Part shown: piece by piece, positions 48,101-62,504 of the stretch
Position numbering within the stretch: the first letter of the stretch is position 1
Layout of the letters: every line of letters starts with the position of its first letter
NCBI GenBank assembly: GCA_004794785.1
Contig: SJOL01006567.1
Coordinates: 827,018-891,017, forward strand
Source of the DNA: Opisthorchis felineus
Lineage: Eukaryota > Platyhelminthes > Trematoda > Opisthorchiida > Opisthorchiidae
DNA: 64,000 bases
Direction: 5' to 3'
Made by a program: the position numbers and the translations under genes
Notes under the pieces: generated by a model
What the model saw: the letters and a program-made list of their open reading frames with translations, nothing else
Databases searched by the model: none
What the model was told of the DNA's origin: nothing

Positions 48101-51100
48101 TGCACCCTAACAATATGAATAATGGCAGTTTCCGACTAGTGAAATTTAAACAAAAATCCCTGTTCTTCCATCGTATTCACTTTTGTGTTTCTTATCATCC
48201 ATTTTCAGGAATGCATGTATCTTCACGAACTTGGAGATCCCGCGGCCAGTTTTACCAAAGAAGAGATGCAGGCTGGCAAGCATACTGAATATATGAACAA
48301 GCTGTTGAAAGAGTATACCGTTTCTGTCCAACAACAGTCAATCTCTTCCGTGCCCAGTCAGCTTGTCGGTCCAGCTATAGATTCTGCAGAAACAAGCACA
48401 GTCATCACCACCTACTCCAATAGTTCGGATAACGTCGATTCCACAACAACTGCACGTGAATCCACCTATCCTTCCAGTTGTCGTACTCGCTCCGGTGGCA
48501 CAGCAGACCGTCCAGCTGGATCTCCTCCGCCATCGAAAGCGGTTAAACATAATGGACTCCACTGCAAACTGGTTAATGGTCCGGATGCTTCAGTTTTGCC
48601 GTTGAGTGATGGTCGGCGTCTAAGACAATGTCGGACTGATCGTCCTTACTCAGAATTTTCCCCTGATGGAAACGTCGTGTGGAATAGGCATACTTCTACT
48701 TCAGACTATCCTTCAGACGACGGAAAGCAGCTTCCCCACTCGTCCACTCATGCGTACACCAATGGTTTGAGTAGTTCTGATAGGGACAAGTTCTCAACGA
48801 GGGGTCAACATAAGTCATCCTCCGATGGTCGCCGTGCTCCCAACTATTATCATCGCAATGAACATAGACAAGCTGTGCCTAACCGCAAGCAACATCCAAC
48901 CGAGCACTTACACACTACCAATAAAAATTCGAATTGCGTGACGAGTTCTCCCATCGGGGATTGGAATCGTTCACAGCCAGCTGTCACTGATTCTACTGGA
49001 GGACGATTGGTAAACTTTGGCGACGACGCTGTAGATATTGACTTCGATCCCTTCCGCGAATCTCAACAAGGGCTGGCTGAGCTCCTTGCAGCGGAAGTTA
49101 ATCGGTTAGTAGTGACGGAAGAAGCAGGTTCACATGGAACCTTTGGTGTGAATGGTCACGTACCTGTTCAAGGACGTAGTGCGTCTACGTCCACCAATCC
49201 GCTCAGGCCTTTTGCACCCAACGAAAGTGGTGTATCACCGGATTTTGCTGCCTCCACTCAGATGAAGCAGTCTGTCGCTCCTTGGTTCACTAATTTTGCC
49301 CCTCCGGATATGCAAGGACTGCAGACAACGGGCTATAAGCACCCAACAACTCTCTCTTCAACAGTGTTTAACTCATGTGTTTTCCCGCCCCCTGGATTTG
49401 AGGGCAGTGCTCATGGGGGAGTGCACCAGTCGGGGGATCCTTCATCGCCCATGTTTTCTACGTCAACATCTAATCTGCTAGATTTTGGGGTTGGTGAATC
49501 CCCCCGTTCTCCTGTAGTCTCCTTCAACATGGGCTATGATAACAATAACCTGGCGTGTGCAAATGGACCACTTACGGAGGACTCTCCTTCCTTCTCTTAT
49601 TCAGCTACTTTGCCTAATTCAACCAATCGATTGGATACGGCTCACTTTGATCTAGATGTCAACTCCAAAACCCTCAATGGGCCAGATAACAGCAATACAA
49701 CTCCCCTACCAAATGGTCCTAGTGCAATGTTCCGTCCTTACTCCAATTCTTTGGATAGCAACCCCCTATTTCGATCAGACTTGATGCGGCTCGACCCACA
49801 GCAACTCTTATCTCATTTGCTTGCCACTACTTTCCATGCAGCATCGGGTATACTCAACAATACGCGGCTGCCACCGGGCACTGACAAATCCTCGGTGACG
49901 ACTTCCAAGACCACCCCCTCATTTGACCTCACTGCGTTTGTCAATTACTTATGTCGACTGTCTCCCCTATTCTCCTCAATGAATCCCCAGTTGTCCCCGG
50001 ACTGGGCTAATGGGAGCGCAACTAACCGGCTGCCGTCATCCGCTAACGTCCCGGAGGGACTCCTGGATTCTTCCGCTGTACTATCAGCAGCTGCTTCAAT
50101 TCTGTTCCCGGCAGCTGCGGCTGTACAGCTGCAGTCCAAGTCAAATGAGTTCTTATCCAGTGGACCACCACCACTCAGGCAGAACGACGTCACCGGGTTG
50201 TCTGTGAGTTTGTTTTCTCTATTCTAGTATGATCAGTTTCGTTTTTTCTACATAGTTTTATTTCTATTCTGCTGTCATAATTTCATCGGTCTCTCCACTT
50301 TCAATAATACACTAATGGCTTATCGAGGCCGAGCGACCTCTTGTAGGATATGTCGCCTATTAGCCTGGGACCTTGGTGCTCTGATGTTTCGTCGTCATCA
50401 TCAACCGGTATGCATCAGTAACTGACCTCACGAAGACAAAGGGTTTAGCACTGAAAAAATTTCAACCCTGAAAATAAAGATACAGATTAGCTCTTTTCAG
50501 GGGAATCATTTCCCCCAGTTAGGTTTAGATTCATTGTCACTGATTACTTTCCATTCATTGTCTTGTAAACCAGTTACGGACAGTACTGTGCCTTCTCTGC
50601 AAAACATTGCAACCCCCCCTCCATGGCTCAGTTGATCTTTAGTTAGTGAAAAGGCAAAAGACGTGCTCTTAGCCGATGTTTTCTCGATTGCCCCTAATGT
50701 CATTTCATCCTATCTTGCTTTCTGGGGGTGGCCTAACCTTACAGCTGCACTATTTCGAATGCTCCCTATAAGCAGTTGTCCTTTTGAAGAGACCTTTCCT
50801 CAGAGCAGATCAGTGTGTCCCTTGAATCGTCTTTCAGTAGCAAACCTCTCCCCTGAAGCAGCCACTTTGGGTCGGTTCTTTAGAGGAAGCTTTATCCTTT
50901 TGGATTGAAGGCCATCGTCATTATTGGTTGAATCCGAACCGGCTTCATGTAGATACGGGATATGTGAAGGGACTGAGTCTCAGTTGAAGAACCTTTCGTG
51001 AAATCGGTTTTGTGAGTGCACCGCCACTTTGACACCCGCCATACAGCCAAAACGTAGTAGAAACTCCCCACCTACGGAACGATTAGCGATTCACTTAATA

Positions 51101-54100
51101 TATCGGTGACGTTCCCCATTTGTGCCTATGCCTCTTTTGCCTCTATGCTGGTTATACCGTCACTCGTCATAACGGTGCCACCGTCTTTGATTACCTGTAG
51201 CATTCCTAAGAAAAGCATTCGAGATCGGTCATTGAGTAAGGCGCGAACCCATGGATCGGAAGGTCCGTTTCTCGAAGGCGGATCGTAGCAACAGCTTCCG
51301 GACGAGCACCCAAACTAGTGATTTCTTTACTGCTTTTCTTCCAAGTCACACATTGTCGACGTCGCGGTTTGCACCGATTTGACATGCCTATCACACGTTC
51401 AAGTCACCGCTTTTTATGGTTCGACTGAAGAACCTGTTGCACAGCCAGACTCATTTCCTAGTTACCTCGTTACGAACTCGTCCCTCCTCACTCTCGCTCG
51501 ATACCCTTCGTAGTTGAAACGATTTTTTCCATTTTATAAAAACATGCTTCACTTCGCAGTAGACATTGGTCTTACTTTTTTCTAACTTCACGTATCTCAC
51601 CAGTCCTATTGGGTCTTCGAACAACGAGCATAATCATTCGCAGGTAAACGTGATTCAGCGAGCTGGCAAACTTAGAAGGGACTGTACAGCAACGGATGAA
51701 CTGTTGTGAGTGTCGTCCTATAGTTGATGGATGACGTCAAAGGGGTTGGGAACGATTGTATTTGACTGAATGTCTTCATGCCAACACTATCGCAAGTACA
51801 AACCAGAACCATCATAAAATAATGGAGCCTTGAGGCTTTTCTGTGCACCAAATGCTGATACAATCTCCTCCCGGGCCTAAGGTGTCAGTGAGGCCGAAGA
51901 CACGATGTTACGGTTTCCCGGGCCATGGAAAAGCGCAACGTCGATGACTTCAACCGAGAGACCGCTCCGCTAGAGGCCCATGCCGTCATTGGTCGAATTC
52001 CTTAAAATGGTCTTTTTGCTAAAAATGTCTCAGTTATTATGTTGGGCTCTTTCTTGATTTTGGTTATCGATAGGCTCAGTAGGAAGCTTCGACAAAGGTT
52101 GACCCCGAAAACCGAAGGATCACGCCGCAGCATGGCCGAACTATGTCTTCCCAATCCTGATGTGATTTTCCCCAACATACAGGAGCTGTATCGAGTAGTG
52201 GTGACTACGCATCGTTTGTTGCATGCTGATACTTGGTGGCCGGTCGTCCTCTGTAGAATGTTTAGCGTCCTGTTCTTGAAATATGGTGTTTTTCTGTTGT
52301 CAACCTACTGCCTGATTTCGAAATAGCATGCTTGTTTTTATCACTTAAGCGCCCTCCAGTCTCTTTATCCTTATACTGATGGTCAGTCCTCCGTCCGCTA
52401 CCGTTTACAGAATCACGGATTTCCCCCCGGCCTATCTAAGCAGGCTCCTTTCCTTCAACCCACATTCTCCAATGCATCTTCGGAGAAGGGAGGACTTTCC
52501 TTACCGTATGGTATTGGCTTGAAGGCGTCCTCCGAGCTCTCAATTTCAGGTGCGCTTGATTCCCAGAATTTGTGTTTTCACTCCATACAATTCAATTACA
52601 ATCATTGATCCTCATCCCTAAGCGGTGTTCATGCGTGTTACCGTGAGTCGTTGGAGGCTCTGGAGTTATTACTATCTCATGGTTTTAGGGTCAGTTATTG
52701 CGCGTAACAGGGGTAGTCATCCTGTGAATAACTGGGGAAATCGAGCTGGAAAGCGTTTAATTTGTTGCCAGCGGTTGTTTCAACTTCCATCGACTATAAT
52801 CAGTTACGCGTCTTTTATATACGATCCTTGATAAGAACGAGTTTTCTAAAACCGTCTACTTCCACATTTTAGCCTTTGAGGATGTAGAAATGTGTCTTCA
52901 AATGTTCTACCAGCATGCGTATGACCTATGGAGACAAGAGTCTCAAGTTGTTCGTGGATGTCGAAACCTGCGCATGTCGTCCACTTGACATTCCGGTTAT
53001 TTAAGCTCTTTCTGGCATCCAAATGTATTGGAACATGTTTTAGAAAAACAGTAGATCAATGTAGGTCCAGCGTGACGCGCCCTTCTGTGCGCATTGATTT
53101 GACCATGTCTTCCTTATCGGTTTTTTTCTTGAACCACGAATTCCGCTGCACAAGTTACTGTTATGATTCCAACTGTATGAACGCTTCAGCTGTCGGTTTA
53201 TGTTCGCTAGCCAATGAGAATACCTCTTAACCAGTCTGCTTTTCATAAATGTTTTAATGCCTCTTTTGAATCGTATCACATTCTTGACTGGTTGTGTCTT
53301 TGTCCTTTCTGCAGATTCTTTGACTTGGCAGCTGGACGACCCGGCTATTGTCTCCAGTCAGCTCAATCCCTGTACGTCCGCTGTCCTTTCGCATAGCTGA
53401 CCATCAAACAATATACATGTTTCTGGCTAGTTAGGACGAATGTTAGCTCACGCTCAGAATGATTGACTCCTCCTCAAAAGCCCCCTTCCTCCTTTAAGAG
53501 AGTGAGGACCATTCATACAGTTCTTAATTACCAAGGACGCTTGACAATGGTTAGTGTGATGGCTGTTACGTTTTCTATGATCCACTGTCGTCCCAGTGAT
53601 GGAGCCAAGTTTTGATGGGTATTTTCATGCAGGTGGCTAATCGAGAGAAGTAGTTCCTGTACAGTTCGGTTGTGTTAATGAGCTTTAAGCCGCCCCATAC
53701 GGCTTAGTGGTTCTACCTGTCAGCAGTTAGAAAGCCACTTAGTGAAAACTATAGCTCGTAGATTCTCACTGTACATATAACTGGCGATAAGCCGCCCTTT
53801 TTCGGTTGGCCTATGGATCAAAATAGCGATGTGATGGCGGTGATAGCTCCAATACGGTCACACGATCAACCGTGTTCGTGGATCGAGCCCGTTTATAATC
53901 CCATAGCAACTAAAGTTCATCTTGGCGAGATCCAGAAACGAGCAGTTGGCCGTTACTGACCTGGCTACAGCCTCGTTAGACTGTTTCCATTCAGAACACT
54001 GCGGAGCAAATAGACATCTCTGGAGTTGACATCCCGATATGCATACCTAGTCTGACCAGTAAAACCTTTGAAGTGTAACACTTTCGCCCCCATGCATTTC

Positions 54101-57100
54101 TCAAAATTGGAGTCCATATTGGTGATTCGGTGTTCCCACCGGTCCCTGCAGTGATTCGGGGAGCATCGATGTTCAAGCACTGAGGGTATTCGCTCGTGGT
54201 ATAGTGTGTGACGGAATCGGGTGCACTGCGGCGTTGCTTGCTCTGTACTCTGACGCGCAGATGATGTCACATTGGCAACATCAGTATTGAAGTTTGGGTT
54301 GTTCAACGCTCCTCCCATATAGGCAAACAATACTCTTAAGAATGCAATGTGGATTTTCTCAAACAGAAACCAAACGTGAACTGTTATGGGAAAATGGATA
54401 ATCTCCATGATAAAAGTGCTTTGCCCATATTTTCTGATTGGTCAAACTTCTGGACCATATACCCCTTGTTTTGCGCAACACCGTGATGAGGTCAACCTTG
54501 TAACCGTTGGTTCTGCCTTACTCGTCCCTTGATGATCTGAAAAATGGTGTCAGCCCTGTTGAAAATATTGGGTTATCAACAGGTAAGTTTTGACTAAGTT
54601 CACGCAGCAATCCTCAATGATGCCTCAAACGGATAGCTGACCGACTCGATCCTTCATTTTATTAAGGGACGCTTGTAACAGAAAGCTAGCAAATTGCTCC
54701 AGGACGTGGAATTTTTTTCTGATATGGCGGCTAAAATGGGTATCACAAACAATTGTAGCAGAACTGTGCTGTCGCCAAATACGCTTCTTTGCAATTTGGA
54801 TTCAAGTTGAACATAAGGTTGACGGAAACTCAAAGACTGCGCCTACCTGACAGTGTCAGTAGTGTTCTTTCAAGCTCTAAGTTGCTTTTGTCGAATGCGT
54901 GAATTGTGTGGGACGGAAGAGCTTATGACCAGACCTGCTGTTTAAGCTTATACCCAGAGAATATTATCAGTTGTGGAGAAACGGGTCTTCTTCCTGCTTG
55001 ATTAGAATTACCTTTTGCGGTGAAAAGGGTCACGGAATGTTCTTATTTTGATGTTACAGCAGTGTAACATGTAAGCATTATGGTGCTGTCTCAGAAACAA
55101 GATAATTCGCTGAGACACCAAGGTAAGTCCGCTTACTGGAATCTGAAGACATTCCGTCGCGCTGACATGAACGATAGAACAATAACCATCGGAACTCTCT
55201 TCGCTGTTGGATTACGGTAGTTCGCATCTGTATTTGTGCTGGGTGCGTATAAAACTGCGCTTTCCCCAAACCGAACTACATGTACTGTAGCCACTTGTTT
55301 CCGCTTACCTACGCGGCTAAATTGGTCTACGGATGACTACGAACATGTCCATGTTATCATGAAAGATGACTTTCCCGTAAACTTTTTCCCACTAACTTTG
55401 GCTTATGGATTAAATAACTTGGTTTTTGGTGGTCTTAGAGAGAGATTGTCTTGTAGGTCACGATTATGTTCCCACTTTAAACGTTATGACACCACCAAAG
55501 TGCTATGAAACACTCGTTTCTTTCACCCTGGTGATCTTAGTTTCTTTTCCAGTAAATACGCTTCTATATGCTATCTTCCAATAAGCAACACCCCAAAGAC
55601 GGCAACACGTGTCTGAAAACTGACGCTACCTTCTGCGTACCGTCGAGTGTTTTCTCCTGTCACTGTGCCTATTCCGACTGCGCCCAAGGCGGCTAACTGG
55701 ACACAAGTAGTTAGTGATATGTGGTTTAGACAGATAAATATCAACTTATCCGCGGGACGCTATAATACAGTAGACCATCCGTTTGTCACCGTTTATCCGT
55801 ACCCCACTCGACGCTTCTCCGTATTGTCCAGTTGCGCAGTTGTTTGTTCATCACGTTGACCTCATCTCCTTGCAGGTCTCAATACCCATCCAGTTGAATA
55901 CTATGCTTTCCTCACACAACCGGCGGTTTTCAAACCGCTTTTCGATATTCAACACCCTAAGCTGTGGATATATCACCCCTCCTCAATCCCAGTTATTCCT
56001 CCTTATCTATTTTTGTCATTATTTAGCTGCATCAGCCGGTCAGAACCAAACAGATACCAACTGGAAGCCTGTCTTTGGTTCAGTCTCACCAGTTGATCTC
56101 CTTCAGCGTAAGTTCCAGCTGTGTTTTCCATGGGGATCCGAATGCGGGCTCTCATGATGTACTTTTCAGGTTTTCAGTGTCCTTTCACCCCTCCTCCTAT
56201 TTCGCGAATACGGTTATTTCGGACGAATGTCTGTTGTTCGTAGGTTAATACCCACCATTCGGGAATGATACTCTTTTATTGTCCGGTGGTGCAGATTATG
56301 CTCTGCGGGGCAGACGGTCTTCTGGCATGCGGAGTACATGTCCTAACCAGTGTGACCTATGAAGCGTGAGTAATTCATCTCCCACGCGAGAGTTCCTTCT
56401 TCCTAAGACCATCTGGCATACCTCAGTATTACTAATCCGATGTCCCCACCAGACTTGTCCAATACTTCGGAGACACCGATGACCAAACACTGACATCTTC
56501 CGTATGTCCCCTGTGCGTTGAGGCCACGCTTCTGATCTGTGAAGCAGTGTGGACCGCACCGCCGCAGTGTTAACTCTGCCTTTGGCAGAAACTGACGTCA
56601 CGTCGGTGCCATAGGCAAAAGCTGCCATGGCCTTCCCGATTCGAGAAGTAATCTCATTTCCAGCCAGTCCACCGGGACTTATACAAATGCCCAGGTAAAC
56701 AAATTTATCTGCCATGTCGATTGGCTTGCTTGCAAGCATGAGGTTTGGGTTCGGTCCAACCCAGTCTTGTAGCAGCAATTTGCACTTTTTAGGTGTGAGG
56801 CGCATGCCAAACCGTGCGGCAGAGTTATTTAGGTCATTTCAAATAGTTAGCATTTGGGAAGGATCTGAACCAAGGAGAGCAATATCGTCCGCATACTCAG
56901 TGTCTGTGAGTGAACGTTCGGGGAGCATTTCGACCCCCGAGGTTTCAGAGGCAGGCAGAGATTTCAAGCACCACGTCAATAACAAAGTTGAAGGGGAAAG
57001 GTGAGAGAGGTCAGCCTTATCTTACACCACTGGACGTGGTGAACTCAGGCGAAAGATTTCCGTATACTCGTACGCGCCCACAGGATTTCGCATACAGTGC

Positions 57101-60100
57101 CCTCATAAGGGATAGAAATTTGGAAGCGGCACCTTTGATCGGCAGACAGCCAAAGTTCCTGGCGATCGACTGAGTCAAAGGCAGATTTCAGATCAAGAAG
57201 AACAACCAGCGTGGAATATCTGAAGGAGTTGCGCCGCTCAAGAATTTATGTCAAGGTAAAGCTATGGTCGATGCATCCTCGACCGGGGCGAAACCCAGCT
57301 TGATTCTCATGAATCTCTCCCTCCCGATACTCGATTAACCTACGCAAAACAGTACCCGAGAGCACCTTAGATACGACGGACACCAGGCTGATACCACGAT
57401 GATTTTCGCATGACGTTCTTGCGCCCTTTTTGAAAACCGAAATGACAGTCGAGTAGCTCCATTCGGCTGGCAGTGTGGATGTCAGACTGTTCACCAGGAC
57501 ATCGCCACCTTCTTTGAAGTATGTGCGGTGCAGACCATCCGGGGCAAGGTGCCTTGTCGCGTTGGAGGATTGATATCTCACGCTGGATTCCAGCTGCTGA
57601 TGGCGAGTTGGTGTCGGTGTTCCATTCAGACCCGCTGAGTTCTTCCAGCGGTTGTGTTAAAGGAGACCAGCTGTTCTTTGAAGGGCTCAGCCTATCCTTC
57701 AAGATGACGATCGAGGGAGTGAATTGCCGTTCCGCCTTTTTCACATATTGTTTCACTGACACCTGTCTTCTAACTGGTTGATCGAATCAGTTGAAATAGG
57801 GCGCGGCTGTTTCCTGTAGCGAAAGCCTTCTCCATCTCCTGGGCCTTCGAAATCCCCTAGCGTTCTTTGTCACTATTCACTCCTGATTATCTGGTGTTGG
57901 AGGGATCTGTATGCGCTGTGACGGTCACTGATTGTTGGTATGGCCTGTCTGGTAGCAATAAGAGATCTGCTGATCTCGAGGATATCCAATGTTCACTTAT
58001 TCAAGTCGGATGGCCTGGACAAGCAGTTCTGAAAGCTGAGAGCATAGCTTCTTTAACGCGCCTCCATTCAACCTCCAAGCAATCTTCGTCATCCGTGTAT
58101 GACTGAGTTCCCAGTAGCTTTCTAGCCAGATCAGCTCGATACCCTTCAGCTACTGAAACTTGTTGGAGTTGACGGATCCAACTGGTCTGCTTTCACACGT
58201 GTAATGCTGACGCAAAGTGATGTGACAAGCGGGCCCGCACAATGGCATGGCCAGAGTCAAGTTGCGTACCACAGAAGGAGCGACAATCCTTAACTGAGAC
58301 TCTCCACAGGTATCTGATAGCCACACGGTACAGTTGGGTCCAAGTAACTCGATATGAGCGTTTGTGTTGGAAGTTTGTACTGGCCAGGAACAGACGATTA
58401 TCTGCACACAAATGATGAAGCCGCTCCCCATTATCCGTACGCTGAGCATTGATTCCAAGTCTACAACCTAATTGTGCTTCTTCCGGACTTATTCGTTCAA
58501 ATTGGGCATTCATATCACCAGCTAGAATTAAAACATCCGTCCTTCTTGCTAACCAAAGCAGTCGTGACAGATATTGATAAAACCCGTCCTTCTCGGTCTC
58601 ATAACTGCTCTGTCGGGGCGTATGCCGATACGTCAAATAAACACCGTTTACCGCATCGACCTACATTGAACTTAATTGAGCCAGACAACCGCACAGCGCA
58701 AAGACGACTGTTTACTGAGATCCAGTCCAGTAAGGCGCTTTCAGCCTTGGGGCTGACTGCAGTGCCCACCGTATATACCATGAGCCAATGTGTCGGGATC
58801 ACCGGATACCCGAAGAGTGGAACATCTGAGCTCGTCCTAAGCAGCTTGTGCGGAATTACCGAAGAAGCCTTTCTTGTATGCTTGTTTCGGAGACAGCATA
58901 AATCAACAGAGAGGGAAAAGAAAGGAAAGCAAAGAATACCTCTTGCCCAATTTGACATAGAGTACGAACATTTAAGGGCTGCAATGTGGATGAGATCTTT
59001 TAAGGTTAGTAGGTGATTATTTTGGTTTATTTTCCTGGATTGCGGTTTGGACACGGAATAGTGGCTAGGAGAGTGGTAGATCGGTTGGTCGCACTGCATT
59101 GTTGGATGGGTGGGGAGGGCGTGTGGGAGAAGGCCGGTTAGCGAAGAGCTGCAAAGGCAAATGATACTTCCGGATGTCCAGGCCGAAGAAGGGGGTCTGG
59201 TTGAGGTACCCCACCTTGAGCCTTTGACTCGAAAGTCTGACCCATAACACAGCGGGAGGATGTATGGTTTTGTTCGGGGATACTGCCCCTAGCCTCTGAC
59301 CCAAAAGTCTGAACCGCGAGACAGCGGTTGTTAGGTTTTTTTGGGGAACCCTGCCCGGAGTAGATGACTCAATAGTCTGACCTGCTCGGCGGCAGGGGGT
59401 TGACCTAACCCGAGGGCTCAGAGAGTAAGGTATTACTGCATCACTCCTGATGCGGCTGCGCACAGCAGGTGCCTTTTGAGCAACAGGAGACTCTGGTTTT
59501 AGAAGTATTTCGACCGTATTGAATAATGAGCCGGCGGTCACGGTCAACCGTTGGGCGATCGGAGTGTGCGGTTTTTGGGGCCGACCTTTTCTAACCCATC
59601 CTTCCTTCGCGGAAGGCAGCATCGCTGCTTCCATGAATATGGACATGCTGGTCGCCTGGGGAAAACGCCTTACTACCTTCACACGCCTATCGCAGAGGGC
59701 AGTACCTACAGACCGTTTCGTAATACGATTACTCGCAGTACGGGGACTCACTGTTCTTCGTCGGACTGCTCCCCGCTGGCCTTTTTGGCACGGTTGAAAC
59801 TTTAGGAACTGAGTTCCAGCCAATATTGCTCGCAGTATCATCGCAGCTCAGAAGCCCCGACCACCACGACAAGGTTGCAGCTTTAGGTCGGGGCAGTGGT
59901 CACAGACTTTGTATCGTCGTCGCTAATGTCTACATTAGGGCACTAGTCGACATTAATGCAAAAGCAAGGTAGCCTTAAGTGAATGGGAACAATGAAGACT
60001 ATGTATAAAGAACTTCAGACCTCACAGAAAACGACCCATCATTCTCACTGTCTTGTATCCTAACTGGTTGGATGGCTACATTGTTTTCCATTGATCCGAC

Positions 60101-62464
60101 CTACAGGATTGGGCTCCACTTATCACCCAATACATAAATATCAGGGAACTGTTAGTTAGTATGCATTGAACGGATTTTGAAGTATCACTACTTTTTATCG
60201 CGGCCCGCGACCCAAAGTATTTCGTAAACAGCATAAATTACTGTTCATTCCTGGTGTACTATCACGCTGTGCACTAAGTTTTGAAAGACCTCCAGGTATT
60301 AATGTCCGCAGCAGCCTAAATGCTTTCATCATTGCAAAACGAAATTGCAAGTTCATACATCATCTGCAGTTTTCTCCATTTCCTGGGCTGTTGACGACGG
60401 GCTACATTTTCAGATACGTGTGTTAATTTCACAGTTGTAGGTGGATTGGCTGTTTATGGTTCGTGGTTGGAATCTGATGGACTCAATTATTCTTTAGAAC
60501 TGCTTAGAAGTAGCCAGGACTCCTCTCACTTTCCAATACGTCTGCGTTGGCCGATTGGGAATGTCATTTTTGGGTGTCAAATGTTCACCCTATTTTCTCC
60601 AGACCAGTGAAGGTTGGAACTGGGGAAGGATGTGTGCTGTACGTTGCGTGTGCACACAGATAAGCAAAATGCCAGCATCTCCTTAGGGCAGAATGAAACC
60701 TTGCGTAGACTTACTGCTTCAAGACCAATTCTGTTTGGGAAAGCGGGTATACTGCACGCAATCGCTAATCGCCACCCTGACGACCGGACAATTATTTGGG
60801 TGGTTATGGTGTTAAACGGCGGGTTAAGATACGCAAAGGTTCCACGTTCTCACCAGTAACTGCTGATAGCCACGAGTAAATATGTCAGATGCTTGTGCTC
60901 ATGTGATCGTTCGCATAAACCGTTTCTCCACGTACAGGTGAAGATTATGGCGCCTATCACACATTACCCGGTTGTTGTTGATCGGACTCTGATCAATACG
61001 AGAAACAGTAGCTAGTCTGCGGGTGAGGAGGAACAGAGGCAGTGGGAAACATTACCTGGATCTCCGTATGAGTGTCTAGCATATGCAGTGATATTTAAAT
61101 CTTTTCGGCTGCATGACTAGTGACTGTGAATGCGTTAAGTGCACGCAGTTCAACTGTGGACGCCACTTGGGTTCTCGAATTATATCCTTTTGTCTGTGCT
61201 ACTGAATAAAACCAGGTAGTGTATATTTAAAGTTAGGACGGGTCGCGGCGGGTTGTGTTAGTCGTCCAAATCCAAATAACCGTGACGTGTTTTCGCAGCG
61301 TATATATACCGGTTCCGAACATTTAACATATGATATCTTAAGACAATATTTTCCGGTTTACCCGGTACGTTTTTTCGCTTGTACACGTGAATCCTACATA
61401 TGGAAGTACCGACATTTTACTGCTATCGTTAAATATTCCTGTAGTATTGCAAAATCACGTGAGTTAATGGTGTGCTGAATACATTCGATACTAAGGCCAG
61501 TGAATTTCCAGCGAGGATTCGAAATCGACGTGAACAACAGGGATTAGACAGGTCATCACCAGCAGCAACACCAGCCTGAGTAGGTGACTTATTTATCGCA
61601 TGCCGTGAGTGGACTTGAAACAAGTTAGGTCTATTTATTACATTCCGCGTATTTTTCGCGACGACGCACACTTAGCTCAATCACTTCGTTTGGAGTAAAG
61701 GTGCTAGCTCAGCAGCAACGCATAACGTTGTGGCCTCCTGGTTTCCTCTAGTGATAGAATTAACATACATCATAATGCCGTACTAATGCGTTTCTATGAA
61801 GTTTTTTGTTTTGTGCCCTAGTGTGACCCACAAAATTGCTCGAGTTTTCTTTAGGCTTTCGATAAAACTGACCTGCATGACAGTCGGCGGTTGTCCGTCC
61901 GTCATATAGGGTTCACATGTAAGCAAGCCATCCATCCCCCGTCCGAACGCTGGCCAATGACTTCGCAGAGTGTAGCTCTTGCTGTTGAACAGCATTATGT
62001 GGCAGTTACTTCGTGTGTATATGGCCAGCCAAAACACAGCATGTGACATCTGCTTTTGCACTTCATTTTAATGAAAAACAGAACTTACTTTCTAGAGGTT
62101 GTGTGAGTCTGTGTACTTGTAGTGTAAAAAGGAAAGCCAGGTGGAGTCTAACCACCGACCTTCTTGTTAGTGGTTGGTGTTTCCTATGGGCTACCGGGGA
62201 GGCCGCCTTACGCCACACTATTTCGTTTGTACATTATATGGGCTTTGCCACAATTTAATCCATTGATATTCTAGTCTCCTGCTTTACTGCTAAGCCTGAT
62301 TCTGGGAGAAAAACAACAACCTACCGGAAACTTGGTGCGTGCCGTGATGGGGTGGGGTTGACAAATCGTCATGTATAGACACGAGACAGCGTTACGGACC
62401 GACCGTACATAGGTCAACTACCGGTAGGATCGGTGTGGGTGATATGTCACGTTGGATGAACGCC

Positions 62465-62504
<40 letters not shown>

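Noticed and set aside
52039..52326. Additional CNOT4 exon or separate gene after exon 7
   Set aside because: Not matching CNOT4, no matching donor phase, and exon 7 joins exon 8 directly in phase 0.
53690..53760. tRNA-like A box (CGGCTTAGTGGTT) in intron 9
   Set aside because: No B box at the right distance and no SINE body match.
55879..56107. Longer version of exon 10 using the acceptor at 55878
   Set aside because: The frame that follows exon 9 through this acceptor stops after the coding segment and loses the [11 protein letters not shown] motif; the downstream acceptor with a strong pyrimidine tract fits better.
59065..59841. 258-codon minus frame as an independent host gene
   Set aside because: It is the 5' region of LINE-2; the same sequence lies at 40617-41295 in LINE-1.
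62469..62501. CRISPR-like or regulatory repeat
   Set aside because: Simple (GA)n microsatellite without spacers, in an animal intron.
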